64,000 bases of DNA from Myxococcales bacterium (lineage in GTDB: Bacteria; Myxococcota; UBA727; VGSZ01), in contig JAHFED010000008.1 of the NCBI GenBank assembly GCA_023248635.1, positions 78,015-142,014 of the forward strand, written 5' to 3'. Under the pieces are notes generated by a model, which was given only the letters and a program-made list of their open reading frames with translations, was not told the origin of the DNA and did not search any database. Positions 55,428 to 64,000 of the stretch are shown piece after piece. Position 1 is the stretch's first letter, and every line of letters begins with the position of its first letter. Made by a program: the position numbers and the translations under genes.

Positions 55428-56080
55428 CAGAGGCTCCGGATGGCGGCAGGGGATCCGTTGGCGTCGACGCCGTCGAGATGGGCACGAGCGCGCAACGCTT
55501 CGATGAGGGGGCCAACAACGACCTGTGTGGCGATGCCGGAAAGCAGCACCGTGGCAAAAGGCACCATCCAAAACGCAGCGGCACCGTCGACGGAGCTCAG
55601 GAGCACCCTGCCGTAAACGCCAACGACGAGCGGCGCGAGTCCCACGGCCCAGGCTACGACCAGCCCGCGGGATCGGATGCCGCTGTCGTCGAGCGCTAGG
55701 GCGACGACTCGAGCCGTCCGAAAAATGAGGATCGGCACCCCGATCATGCTCACAACGGTGCACGCAAACAGCGAGGGCAGAAAACGAGATTGCGGCGCTG
55801 GTCCGCCGAGGGCGTGAGCCGCGCGCTGCACACTCCAGAAAAAGACGACGAGAACAAGAGCGACGAGCAGCGAGAGAAACAGCCCACAGCAAAGATGCGT
55901 CATGCCGTCGATCCAGCGGCCGACGATCTTCGCCTCGAAATCATCGCCCCAACGGCCAGGCTTGGGTCGTTCGACCAACCCAAGCACCAGCCACTGAACG
56001 TTGTTGGCGACCATCAACATGAGCGCGGCCACCTGCAGCGCGCGCAGGCCTCGTGCGGAGGAAAGCGTTGGCAAGGTCAT
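55427..56080 (-). CDS. Multi-pass membrane protein
   Basis: 217 residues with about five or six membrane helices (ALQVAALMLMVANNVQWLVLGL; LCCGLFLSLLVALVLVVFFW; LFACTVVSMIGVPILIF; GLVVAWAVGLAPLVVGVYG; WMVPFATVLLSGIATQVVVGPL). The pattern is reminiscent of DUF4328-like membrane proteins but I am not certain. The ATG overlaps the stop of the upstream lipoprotein gene (ATGA). Confidence 0.7.
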   Translation of the reverse strand: MTLPTLSSARGLRALQVAALMLMVANNVQWLVLGLVERPKPGRWGDDFEAKIVGRWIDGMTHLCCGLFLSLLVALVLVVFFWSVQRAAHALGGPAPQSRFLPSLFACTVVSMIGVPILIFRTARVVALALDDSGIRSRGLVVAWAVGLAPLVVGVYGRVLLSSVDGAAAFWMVPFATVLLSGIATQVVVGPLIEALRARAHLDGVDANGSPAAIRSL

Positions 56081-56889
56081 GGCGACTCCATGGCTGGAGG
56101 TGGTGACGTCGTCTGAGGTCCAGTCAACGACGTCGACAGCGCTGGCTTCACAGATTGTGTCAACGGACCTCGAGCATAGCTGGTCTTGAGCTCGTTCCAG
56201 GCCAGGCGGGCCGTCTCGCGCGCGAGGGTGCGGGCTTCGTCGGCTCCGGTGGCGCCGTTGATCCCGATGGGAAAGCTCGACGACCACGTGGCCCGCGCTG
56301 GAGCCCGGCTGATCACGCTCTGGCGCCAGAGCACGCGGCCGTCGTCGTCGACGAGGAGCAGGGTGCAGCGGTCGTAGGCCCAGGTGCTGATGCCGATGTC
56401 CAGGCGATCGCGCGCCAGCCACCACTCGTGGCGAATGACCACCGCAGCATCGACGTGCAGGTCGCGGGCGAGCACACCGAGCGCCAGCGGGGCCCGGGGG
56501 TCGTCGACGTCGACGGCCAGCATCTTGTCGGCCTGCGACCACTCCTCGATGGGCAGGGCCTCGGGCAGCAGGTCGTATTTCTTCGAACGCATCGCGAGGG
56601 CGGCGGGGACGAGGGCGCTGCGACCTGGCTCTCCAAACAGCTCTTCGAGCTGGGCCTCAGTGTCTGCCATCGACATCTCGATGACCTCTTCGCCGAGGGA
56701 GCCATCCAGCAGCACGGGCACGAAATCAGTCTGCTGCACCACGATCTCGCGCCGAGCGTGGAGGCTCACCAAAGCCACCCGATCGACGTCGTAGGCGGCC
56801 GGCAAGAGCGTCGTGCTCGCGCAACCGACCGTGAGACCCAGGGCGACGACAGCAGAGCGCACGCGAGGATGGTAGCGTTTGCGCGCCAT
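56077..56889 (-). CDS. Lipoprotein of unknown function
   Basis: 270 residues. Lipobox in VALGLTVGC (Cys23). The body is alpha/beta: LLPAAYDVDRVALVSLHARREIVV, LGVLARDLHVDAAVVIRHEWWLARDRLDIGISTWAYDRCTLLLVDDDGRVLW, consistent with a periplasmic domain. It resembles small lipoproteins that precede membrane-protein genes in myxobacterial envelope operons. First gene of a three-gene minus-strand unit and divergent (14-nt gap) from the next gene. Confidence 0.75.
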   Translation of the reverse strand: MARKRYHPRVRSAVVALGLTVGCASTTLLPAAYDVDRVALVSLHARREIVVQQTDFVPVLLDGSLGEEVIEMSMADTEAQLEELFGEPGRSALVPAALAMRSKKYDLLPEALPIEEWSQADKMLAVDVDDPRAPLALGVLARDLHVDAAVVIRHEWWLARDRLDIGISTWAYDRCTLLLVDDDGRVLWRQSVISRAPARATWSSSFPIGINGATGADEARTLARETARLAWNELKTSYARGPLTQSVKPALSTSLTGPQTTSPPPAMESP

Positions 56890-56903
56890 CCTTCGAGGTT
56901 CCC

Positions 56904-57644
56904 ATGCAATTCGCCGTCGTCGCCGTCGTCGTCGCCCTTGGGTCCATGCCTGCTGGCAAGCCTGCCAAACCGGCGCCCAAGCCCGAGCCTGTGGCCGCCC
57001 CCATCGAGCTCAAGTCCCTGCCGCCCGTGGAATCCATCGACGGGGCCGGCGCCCTCGATGAGCCGCGCAAGGTGGCTGAGGCCTACCTCAAAGCCCTGGA
57101 GGGCAAGGGCGACGGCACGGCCCGCAACTATCTGCTCGGCGGCGTCACGCTCACGGCCACCGACTTCACCATCCCCAACTGGAAGATCAAGAAGCGCGAC
57201 GTCGGCCGCATCGAAGAGCTCGAGGTCGACGGCGCCCTCGAAGCCATGCACGAGCTCGAACGCAAAGGCGCAGAAGCCCTGAACAGCGTCGTCGTCAGCG
57301 AGGACAATTCCGTAGCGCTGACCCAGGAGCAAGCCAACAAGATGCTCGAGCCGACGAAGATCCAGGCGCAGAAGTTCATGGATGCGTACCCTCTTTTCGC
57401 CTACGTCGCTCGCGCGCGAAAAGATGTCTTTTGGCATCCAGAAAACCCGTGGTTGAAAGAGGCAAAGAAGCTGGGCAAGGGCGGCACCTATAAGCTCGAA
57501 GTGCACCGCTTCACCATCGAAGAGAAGGACCCTAGTGGCGGCGCGCCCCGCATCTGGCCGCTGCGCGTGCTCCGAGTGACGACGAAGAACTATGATTCCA
57601 AGTGGAAGATTCTCCCAGCCTCGGATTGGGATCCAAATTATTGA
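56904..57644 (+). CDS. Secreted protein of unknown function
   Basis: 246 residues. A short signal-like N-terminus (MQFAVVAVVVALGSMPAG) and a Pro/Lys/Ala linker precede an alpha/beta domain with helix KVAEAYLKALEGKGDGTARNYLLGG and a late strand pair IWPLRVLRVTTKNYDSKWKILPASDWDPNY. That ending is typical of NTF2-like or lumazine-binding-type domains, which I propose cautiously. AT-rich codons at about 57,380-57,475. No catalytic motif. Confidence 0.7.
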   Translation: MQFAVVAVVVALGSMPAGKPAKPAPKPEPVAAPIELKSLPPVESIDGAGALDEPRKVAEAYLKALEGKGDGTARNYLLGGVTLTATDFTIPNWKIKKRDVGRIEELEVDGALEAMHELERKGAEALNSVVVSEDNSVALTQEQANKMLEPTKIQAQKFMDAYPLFAYVARARKDVFWHPENPWLKEAKKLGKGGTYKLEVHRFTIEEKDPSGGAPRIWPLRVLRVTTKNYDSKWKILPASDWDPNY

Positions 57645-57660
57645 GCAGCTGCGATTCCAT

Positions 57661-58362
57661 ATGAAAAAGGAGCTGCACCTTCGGTGCATCAAGACCGTCC
57701 TCTTTCTCGTGGTTTTGGTGCTCGGCAGCGGATGCGCCACGATCGCTGGCAACGGGAGCAAGGGCTTGGTCGTCGTCGTCGACGGACGCGAGGTGCACAC
57801 GGGCCCGGCAGCATTCACGGTGCGCACCACCAGCGCCCACCAAGACACGGCCAACGTCGTGCTGGTGCCTGGCGTGGGAGAGATCCTCGTCGAGGACCAC
57901 CGCTGCCGCTTCGTGCGTGCCGACGGCGGCGTCTCGGTGTTGTCGATCTCCGAGCGGCCCGGGCCCTGCGCCGAGCTGCAGGGTGAGCAGCTTTGCTTCG
58001 ACCACATCGCCTTCGTCAGCGGCGGCGGCGTCGACGTCGACGGCTGTGCCACACGCAACGAGCTCTTTTTGGACCGCGTCGGCGACGACATCGGCAGTGG
58101 CGGCATCGCACCGCGGACCTTGATCGAGCGCTGCGTTCCCATCCCGGCAACAGACCCAGACTACGTGCGCGTCGAAGAGATCAACGTCGACGGCATCGCC
58201 AACCCCTGGCGGGATCTGCGCTTTCGCTTCGACGGCGACGGCTTCGGCGTCTGCTTCCTCTCGGGAAAGCGCGGGACCTACCGGCTGCAGCTTCGGGTCG
58301 AAGAAGGTCAGCAGGCCGAGCCCCGTGACGTCGTCGTCGTCGGCGCTCTGGGCGATCTCTGA
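57661..58362 (+). CDS. Lipoprotein of unknown function
   Basis: 233 residues. Lipobox LVLGSGC (Cys24) after a basic start (MKKELHLRCIKTVLFLVV). Beta-rich, several Cys (HRCRFV, PGPCAELQ, QLCFDH, DGCATRNE, ERCVPIP, GVCFLSG), suggesting disulphides. Its stop and the stop of the convergent gene are adjacent (TGATCA). Function unknown. Confidence 0.75.
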   Translation: MKKELHLRCIKTVLFLVVLVLGSGCATIAGNGSKGLVVVVDGREVHTGPAAFTVRTTSAHQDTANVVLVPGVGEILVEDHRCRFVRADGGVSVLSISERPGPCAELQGEQLCFDHIAFVSGGGVDVDGCATRNELFLDRVGDDIGSGGIAPRTLIERCVPIPATDPDYVRVEEINVDGIANPWRDLRFRFDGDGFGVCFLSGKRGTYRLQLRVEEGQQAEPRDVVVVGALGDL

Positions 58363-59160
58363 TCAGGTTTGCTTGATCCACGTCGACACCAACCAAGCGA
58401 CCGCGTCGGGAGCGGTGCGCAGAGAACGATCGATGGTCCTGACCGTGGCGTCTGGCGCGCATCGATCGGCGGCCCAGGCGCGTGCCCACAGGACCCAATT
58501 GGAGAGCTCATAGCGGTGCAGGAGGGGCGCAAACGGGTGGTCAGCGCAGCGCTCGAGCACGTGCAAGCCCGCCGCTGCGTCGGTGCAAGCCAACAGGCCG
58601 GTGGCGACGTCGAAGAGCAAGGCCCGCAGGTCTTCGAACGCGCGCTCTGGCTCGTGGGCGACCCGGCGCAGCAGCGCCTCGAAGTCGTGCTCGGACAGGC
58701 CCGCAGCGCTGGCCGACTCCGCCATGGCGGGCACCTGGCTCTCGAGAAAGAGCGAGCGCGAGGATCGTTTGCGCTTGCGGGCCAGGAGCCGGCCCAAGAC
58801 ATAGACGTCGAAGGCGCTTGCGATGGCCTCTCCGGCAAAGAGCGCGTCGGCGCAAAGAGGCGCTCCCGGAGCCGATGCAAAGGCGCGCACCGCGAGGTGG
58901 TGCCAGGCCACATGGGCGACGACGTCGGCGGCGATGTGCGCGTCGGGAAGCACGTCGCCGCCGTCCCCACCCCAAAACGTCAGATTGAGCAGCAGCGCGC
59001 GATCCCAGCGTGGTGCCGCCCCCCGCGGGAGCACGCGAAAGCGATAGCCATCGCGCAGCAAGATCGCCTTCAAAGCCCCGTAGACCGGAACGTCGACAAA
59101 GGCCGCTTCGTCGTCGACGACCAGCTGATCCAGCGTCTGCAGCGTCAACGTCGCCGTCAT
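58363..59160 (-). CDS. SbcDC-linked protein of unknown function
   Basis: 265 residues from an ATG with GGGAGAG just upstream. Helical, with DVVAHVAWHHLAVRAFASAPGAPLCADALFAGEAIASAFDVYVLGRLLARKRK, an AHxxWHH-like His cluster that could bind metal, and Ala/Leu-rich helices after it. It begins 7 nt after the sbcC stop, so it is very probably co-transcribed with sbcDC. Not a recognised nuclease component. Confidence 0.8.
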   Translation of the reverse strand: MTATLTLQTLDQLVVDDEAAFVDVPVYGALKAILLRDGYRFRVLPRGAAPRWDRALLLNLTFWGGDGGDVLPDAHIAADVVAHVAWHHLAVRAFASAPGAPLCADALFAGEAIASAFDVYVLGRLLARKRKRSSRSLFLESQVPAMAESASAAGLSEHDFEALLRRVAHEPERAFEDLRALLFDVATGLLACTDAAAGLHVLERCADHPFAPLLHRYELSNWVLWARAWAADRCAPDATVRTIDRSLRTAPDAVAWLVSTWIKQT

Positions 59161-59167
59161 CTCTCCC

Positions 59168-62146
59168 TCAGCCCGCGTGGATTTCGACGCGCGACGCGCC
59201 CCCACCCATCGGAACGATCCGCACTTGGGAGCCGATGCGTTCGACGAGCAGAGGCACGTGCGAGATCACCCCGATCTGCCGTCCGGTCTGTCGCAGGGCA
59301 TCGAAGGCCGACAGGGCGACGTCGAGGGTGTCGGCGTCGAGGGCCGAAAAGCCCTCGTCGATGAACAAGCTCTCGACCCGCCCGCGCGCGCCCTCGTTGG
59401 CCGACAAGCTCGAGAGGCCCAGCGCCAAGGCCAGGGACACCAGAAAAGACTCCCCCCCCGACAAAGTCGATGTCGATCGCACTTCGTCGGCGCTGTCGAG
59501 GTCGACGACGACCAGCTCAAGATCATGCCTCGCCGCCGTCGTCGCCACCCGCTGCAGCCGGTAGCGCGGCGCCAAGATTTTGAGGTGTTCGTTGGCGTGC
59601 ACGACGAGAGCGTCGAGCGTGAGACCCTGCGCAAACTGCCGGAAGCGGGCGCCGTCGGCGGATCCGATGACTGCAGCCAGCTCCCACCACACCCGAGCGC
59701 TTTGGCGGTGGGCCAAGATGGCATCGTCGACGACGGCAGCTTGGGCGGCGAGGAGGGCGTCGTGCTGCAGGCCCGCGCGCAAGAGCGCGTGGTGTTCCCG
59801 GGCGCTCGAGGCGGCGCTGCGTGCGACCGCCGCCTCGAGCTCCAAAGCAGCAAGATCGCTGACCGGCCCGGGGGTGAGCCGCGAAAGCCGCTCCGCAAGC
59901 ACGGCCCCCGCCGTCGACGACGATGACTGCGCGGCGGCCAGGGCGTGCGCCGCATCGCTGTCCCCCGCGCGAGCGTCAGCGCAGGCGCGATCCAGCTCTG
60001 CTTCGACGATGGCGACCTCGCCCCCCAACACTCCAGCGCGCGCCGTGCGCAGCTCCAGCGCGCGGGACTCCAGATCGGCCACCAGCGCGGATGACGACGA
60101 CAACGCCGCCGCGCAGGCCTCGGATCGCGCGAGGGCGCCCGCGTGCTCTTGGCTGAGACGAGCGAGCTCTTTCAGGGTCGCCACGTGGATGTCGCGGGCC
60201 CGCAGGTAGCGCTTGGCCTCGCCCACCAGCACCGTCTTGCGCCGACGTGGATCGCGGAGGTCGGCCTCGGGCACATGCAATCCGCGCAAAGCGGCTTCGA
60301 CGTCGACGACCACGGCCTGTTTCGCAGCCAGGGCCGCGCATTGAAATGCATGATCGCGGGCGAGATCGTCGGCGCGGGTTTGCGCTTCATCGAGGGCTCG
60401 ACGGGCCTGCACGGCAGCTCGATCCTGCGCCCGCAGCCCATCGACGACGCCGATCGACCACCCCGCCAGCACAGGTGGCTGGGGCGCAGGCAGCCCTTGC
60501 AGACGGGCCCGGGCGTCGGCGAGACGGGACACGCTCCGTTGCCGCGCCGCCTCGAGCGCAGCGATGCGCTGGTCTTCGTCGTCGACGACGCCGTGCCAGG
60601 GGGCGCCCGCGCTCCAGGGATGCTCGACCGATCCGCACAAGGGACAGGGTTCGCCATCTTCGAGCAGCGCCCGCTCTTGCGTCTTGCTGAGCGCGCGCAC
60701 CAGCCGCTCGCGCACCTGATGGGCGACGACGAGATCCTGTCCCAGGCCCACCTGCCGGGCGGCTTCGACGTCGACGACGTCGGCCAACAGGCCGGCCAGC
60801 ACCGTGTCGAGACAACGCCCCACCAGCTGCGCAGGCCGAAGGGGCACCAAGCCCGCGAGCACCTGCGTCCGGGCGGCGACGTCGACGTCGGCCTCGGCCT
60901 TGTCTCGTGCGGCGGCGGCAACCATGGCCTCGGCTCCCTCGACCTCCAAGCGAGCGCGCTCGAGGCGCTCCAGACCAAGGACCACAGCATCGATGACGTC
61001 GACGAAGGCAGCCGTGTCGTCGTTCATCTCTGCTCGTGCTGCATCTTGCCGCCCTTGGGTCTCTTTGAGCTGCTGCCGCAACGCCTCGAGTTCGGCCTGG
61101 GCGCGCTGGTGACCAGCCTCGGCCTGCCGCCAAGCAGACACCGCTGTCGACGTCGACAACGCCTCGATGCGGGCGTCGAGCTGGCGGGCGGCTTCGAGTG
61201 CGGGGCGCGCCCGGTCGGCGGCGGCAAGGGCGACGGCGGCGGCGTCCCCCGCGCGCTTCTTGCGCTCGGAGGCGGCGGCGGCGGTGGCTTGGGCGTGGTG
61301 CACCGCGCGCATCGCCTCGTCGATGGCGCGGACCAAGGCCCCCCGCGCGCGGCCAGCGTCGACCTGTGCGGCCAAGAGCGCGGCGGCGTCTTCGGCGCTG
61401 CCGGCAACGATGGACGCAGCCTGTGCATCGGCCTCCCGCTGCCCGCGCAAGTCGGCGTCGAGCACGCGCAAGGCCGCGCGCCGTTGCACCAAGAGGGTCT
61501 CGTCGTCGCGCAGCGTTCGAGCTCGCTCATGGGCGGCAATGCTCAGGCGTGAGTACAGCGCCGTCCCGGTCACTTTCTCGAGCAGCGCCCCCCGTTCGTT
61601 GGGCCGGGCCTGCAGGAAACCCTGAAACCCGCCCTGCGCGAGCAGCACCGATCGGCACAGCTCGTCGAAGCTCAAGCCCAGCCGCGCCTGCACCTGCGCG
61701 CGCACCTCGCTGTTGGTGTCGCCGATGCGCAACCCGCTGATGACGTCGACGAGGGATTGCTTCTCGGCTTGCAGCCGCTGCACGCCGTTCTTGCGCCGCC
61801 CGCGTTTGACCTCCCACCGCGCGCGGTACAGACGGCCGTCGACGCCGCTGAAGTCGACCTCGGCGTAAGAGAGCGTGGATCCCCGACGCACCAAGGTTCG
61901 GGGATCGTTGCTCTTCAATTCGTCCTCGTCAGCGCCGCCCACCAGCGCCCCGCCGACCCCGCTCAAGCGCGGTGTACGCCCATACAAGCCCAGGCAGAGC
62001 GCATCCAAGAGCGTGCTCTTTCCTGCGCCGACGGGTCCATGGATCGCAAAGAGCCCCAGCCCCGACAGCGGCGGACGATCGAGCTCGAGCGCGAACTCGC
62101 CTTGCAGGCTGGCCAGATCGCAACCGCGGATCGCCACCACGCGCAT
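59168..62146 (-). CDS. sbcC: SbcC (Rad50-like) DNA double-strand break repair ATPase
   Basis: 992 residues. Walker A GPVGAGKSTLLDALCLGLYG (about 36-55), Q-loop SVLLAQGGFQGFL, two long coiled-coil arms with a zinc hook CPLCGS near residue 500, and a C-terminal signature LSGGESFLVSLALALGLSSL plus Walker B VESLFIDEGFSALD. SbcCD cleaves hairpins and protein-blocked DNA ends with Mn2+. The ATG overlaps the sbcD stop by one base (TGATG). Ala/Arg-rich arms are a GC-bias effect. Confidence 0.94.
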   Translation of the reverse strand: MRVVAIRGCDLASLQGEFALELDRPPLSGLGLFAIHGPVGAGKSTLLDALCLGLYGRTPRLSGVGGALVGGADEDELKSNDPRTLVRRGSTLSYAEVDFSGVDGRLYRARWEVKRGRRKNGVQRLQAEKQSLVDVISGLRIGDTNSEVRAQVQARLGLSFDELCRSVLLAQGGFQGFLQARPNERGALLEKVTGTALYSRLSIAAHERARTLRDDETLLVQRRAALRVLDADLRGQREADAQAASIVAGSAEDAAALLAAQVDAGRARGALVRAIDEAMRAVHHAQATAAAASERKKRAGDAAAVALAAADRARPALEAARQLDARIEALSTSTAVSAWRQAEAGHQRAQAELEALRQQLKETQGRQDAARAEMNDDTAAFVDVIDAVVLGLERLERARLEVEGAEAMVAAAARDKAEADVDVAARTQVLAGLVPLRPAQLVGRCLDTVLAGLLADVVDVEAARQVGLGQDLVVAHQVRERLVRALSKTQERALLEDGEPCPLCGSVEHPWSAGAPWHGVVDDEDQRIAALEAARQRSVSRLADARARLQGLPAPQPPVLAGWSIGVVDGLRAQDRAAVQARRALDEAQTRADDLARDHAFQCAALAAKQAVVVDVEAALRGLHVPEADLRDPRRRKTVLVGEAKRYLRARDIHVATLKELARLSQEHAGALARSEACAAALSSSSALVADLESRALELRTARAGVLGGEVAIVEAELDRACADARAGDSDAAHALAAAQSSSSTAGAVLAERLSRLTPGPVSDLAALELEAAVARSAASSAREHHALLRAGLQHDALLAAQAAVVDDAILAHRQSARVWWELAAVIGSADGARFRQFAQGLTLDALVVHANEHLKILAPRYRLQRVATTAARHDLELVVVDLDSADEVRSTSTLSGGESFLVSLALALGLSSLSANEGARGRVESLFIDEGFSALDADTLDVALSAFDALRQTGRQIGVISHVPLLVERIGSQVRIVPMGGGASRVEIHAG

Positions 62147-63414
62147 CAGGCCACCTCCAAGCGATCGCGAGCGGCGTCGTCGTCGACAAAGGACCGCAGC
62201 GCGGCCAAGATCTCAGGGGGCGCGTCGTCGTCGAATTGCCGCCGGTACAGGGCCTGAAACACCGCTGTCGGCGAGAGCTCGGCCAGGGCGGTGACTTCGA
62301 CGCCGACGGCGCGGGTCGCATCGCCCAAGGCGCCGCCGTCGCCGACGGTGGCGCGATCGACCCGCACCAGTCGCACCGCTTTACCAGCCAGCGCGTCGTC
62401 GATTTGCGCTCGCAGCGCGGGAACCGGCTTGTCCAGCCGCACCCGTACCTCGAGGAAGGGTCTCTGCCAGAGCGGTCGCTCAGAAACCTCGAGGGCCCGC
62501 AAGCGATCCAAGACGTCGTCGAGAGGCGCCCCGGCACTGGGCACGCGGAGAAAATCCACCACCCGCGGCGTCGCCCGCACGCGCGTGGAAACCCGCGCCC
62601 CAACGACGTCGACGACGACGACGCCGTGCTGGTAGTCCCGCTCGGCCATCGACAGGGGCAGCGGCGAGCCCGGGTAGCGCGCGACGCCGAGGACCTGGGC
62701 CAGGTGCAGGTGCCCCAGGGCCGCGTAGACGACGCCCGCGTCGTCGAACAACGAGGAAGGCAAGGCGTGCCGTCCGCCAAAGAGCGGTCGCTCCGACGAC
62801 AAGCTCATGCGAGCGCCTTGCACCTCGCAGTGCGCCATCAACACCAAGGGCACTCCGGGAAACGCCGCCCGCGCCGCCTCGACCACGCGACCCACGATGG
62901 TGCGAGTCCCTTGCACGACGACGTCCGCCAGCCCCGCCCCCTCGGCGTCGCGCACGCTCACCGCCGAAAGCTCGGGCGCGCGCAGAAAGGGGAGAGCACA
63001 AGCAACCACCGCGACGTCGCCGCCGGCATCCCGCAGGGGCACGACCGACGCGCCCGGCACCACCACGCCGTCGTCGTCGCGGGGCAAGCCGCCCCGCATC
63101 GTCACCGACAAGGCCTCGAGCACCGGTCGGGGGGCATCGAGGCGAGCGGCTGCATCGTGGTTGCCGCCGATGACGACGACCTGCAGCTGCGGACGACGAC
63201 GGTGCACCTCCGCCAGGAACGAAAAAAATTGCCGTTGCGCGCTCGCAGGCGGATTGCCCTGGTCGTAGACGTCGCCGCACACCAAGAGCGCGTCCGCCCC
63301 TTCGTCATCGACGACGTCGGTCAGCCAATTCAAGAAGAGCTCGTGCTCTTGCTCGCGGCTGTGCCCCGCGAGGGTGTGGCCCAGATGCCAGTCCGCTGTG
63401 TGAATCAAGCGCAT
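62146..63414 (-). CDS. sbcD: SbcD (Mre11-like) exonuclease subunit
   Basis: 422 residues. Metallophosphoesterase motifs are intact: HTADWHLGH (5-13), LLVCGDVYDQGNPP, VIGGNHDAAARL, LMAHCEVQGARM and ALGHLHLAQ. Length and C-terminal capping region fit SbcD. It works with SbcC. First certain gene of the minus-strand repair unit; divergent from secG. Confidence 0.94.
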   Translation of the reverse strand: MRLIHTADWHLGHTLAGHSREQEHELFLNWLTDVVDDEGADALLVCGDVYDQGNPPASAQRQFFSFLAEVHRRRPQLQVVVIGGNHDAAARLDAPRPVLEALSVTMRGGLPRDDDGVVVPGASVVPLRDAGGDVAVVACALPFLRAPELSAVSVRDAEGAGLADVVVQGTRTIVGRVVEAARAAFPGVPLVLMAHCEVQGARMSLSSERPLFGGRHALPSSLFDDAGVVYAALGHLHLAQVLGVARYPGSPLPLSMAERDYQHGVVVVDVVGARVSTRVRATPRVVDFLRVPSAGAPLDDVLDRLRALEVSERPLWQRPFLEVRVRLDKPVPALRAQIDDALAGKAVRLVRVDRATVGDGGALGDATRAVGVEVTALAELSPTAVFQALYRRQFDDDAPPEILAALRSFVDDDAARDRLEVA

Positions 63415-63587
63415 GCGTGGCCCCCAGGCGATGCACCGAACGAGGCCGCGATTTTGTGCAGCCGACGATGATGGCGACGTCCCAACGGCTCGCCGCCAAG
63501 CCGCGCCAGCACCAACACGTCATTGTGAGATCTGCGCATGCGCTTCTTTGCCGATCGTTCCAGACGCTCGACCACCCTGGGCCGCAT
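63405..63587 (-). CDS. Possible short Arg/His-rich leader ORF before sbcD
   Basis: 60 residues from an ATG; the stop overlaps the first codons of sbcD by 10 nt, which would allow translational coupling. The product is very basic (MRPRVVERLERSAKKRMRRS, RRHHRRLHK). Third-position GC is lower than in neighbouring genes, so it may be chance. Confidence 0.25.
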   Translation of the reverse strand: MRPRVVERLERSAKKRMRRSHNDVLVLARLGGEPLGRRHHRRLHKIAASFGASPGGHACA

Positions 63588-63678
63588 CGCGGCGCGAAGC
63601 AACACGGAGCCGGCATCGCGGCGCCGCAGCAAGACTCCCCTTGCCGCCCACCGTCGGGGCGTTTAACGGTGCTGCACC

Positions 63679-64000
63679 ATGACCGCATTTCTCGTCGTCC
63701 TGCACATCCTCGTGTGCGCGTTTCTCATCCTCTTCGTTCTCTTGCAGCCAGGAGCCCGTGGCGGCGTCGGCGCGGCTTTCGGCGGTGCCGGCGGTGCAAC
63801 GGTCTTCGGCGGACGAGGCGCGAACACCTTCCTGGCCAAGCTCACTGCTGCGGCCGCCGTGGTGTTCATGCTGACGAGCATCTCGCTCTCGTACTTCGGC
63901 TCGTCCAGCAAGAGCATCATGTCCGGTCGCATTGCTCCGGCAGCGACCACCGACACCAAGGATGCGGCGGAGAAAGACCAGGCCGCCGACAAGGCTGCCC
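63679..64000 (+). CDS. secG: Preprotein translocase subunit SecG, 3' end outside window
   Basis: The first 107 residues are visible from an ATG; the frame is open to the window edge. SecG is the small stimulatory subunit of SecYEG. Two membrane helices are clear: MTAFLVVLHILVCAFLILFVLLQPG and TAAAAVVFMLTSISLSYFG, with the family motif LLQPGARGGVGAAFGGAGG between them. An Ala/Lys/Asp tail begins before the edge. Divergent from sbcD across about 264 nt. Confidence 0.88.
   Translation, partial: MTAFLVVLHILVCAFLILFVLLQPGARGGVGAAFGGAGGATVFGGRGANTFLAKLTAAAAVVFMLTSISLSYFGSSSKSIMSGRIAPAATTDTKDAAEKDQAADKAA

Overview
The window is GC-rich and densely coding, with frequent 1-4 nt gene overlaps (ATGA, GTGA, TGATG). 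It looks like a chromosomal segment of a member of the Myxococcota (former Deltaproteobacteria). The main reasons are a Glt-type gliding/envelope locus (GltA-GltG and GltJ homologues), outer-membrane barrels of the myxobacterial type, many FHA, TPR, VWA and lipoprotein genes, and a protein resembling a family I know only from myxobacteria. I see no insertion sequence, phage, CRISPR, rRNA or tRNA gene.

Layout. 1-8 kb: the end of a giant TPR protein, trigger factor (tig) and a TonB-family protein. 8-21.5 kb (all minus strand): purA followed by a tightly packed series encoding a PLD-like protein, an Hsp70-like ATPase with an N-terminal zinc ribbon and Ig-like region, a GrpE-like protein, a zinc-ribbon beta-propeller protein, a VWA lipoprotein, then a Kelch lipoprotein, a KKEP-repeat membrane protein, a protein with a His/Cys pair like caspase-fold enzymes, and a DUF167 protein. 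This is the best candidate for an undescribed system: a dedicated Hsp70/GrpE pair surrounded by surface and sensor proteins. 21.5-26 kb: a SnoaL-like lipoprotein, a QueD homologue missing two of three zinc ligands, and DUF58/Bat-type VWA genes. 26-28 kb: a small tail-anchored protein and an amidohydrolase.

28.5-44.5 kb: the Glt region. gltJ lies on the plus strand beside a gene with RelA/SpoT-like motifs. gltA-B-C-D-E-F-G run on the minus strand, and a Cys-rich lipoprotein gene is divergent from gltA. In Myxococcus xanthus the equivalent genes are, as I recall, split between two loci. No AglRQS motor genes are in the window.

44.5-64 kb: tilS and ftsH, a DUF486/GNAT pair, an SDR with a small membrane protein, an ECF sigma factor with a zinc-finger anti-sigma-like protein, a double-FHA tail-anchored protein divergent from an FHA-CpaF fusion whose ATPase motifs are degraded, several lipoproteins, the sbcDC repair genes with a linked unknown gene, and the start of secG.

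Non-coding structure includes a 20-nt palindrome core found identically at three dispersed sites, a series of hairpins before ftsH, and a hairpin-rich segment ending in a terminator after gltG. Many genes also carry short AT-rich, rare-codon islands in an otherwise GC3-rich background. Functional names rest on reading motifs by eye; no searches were run.
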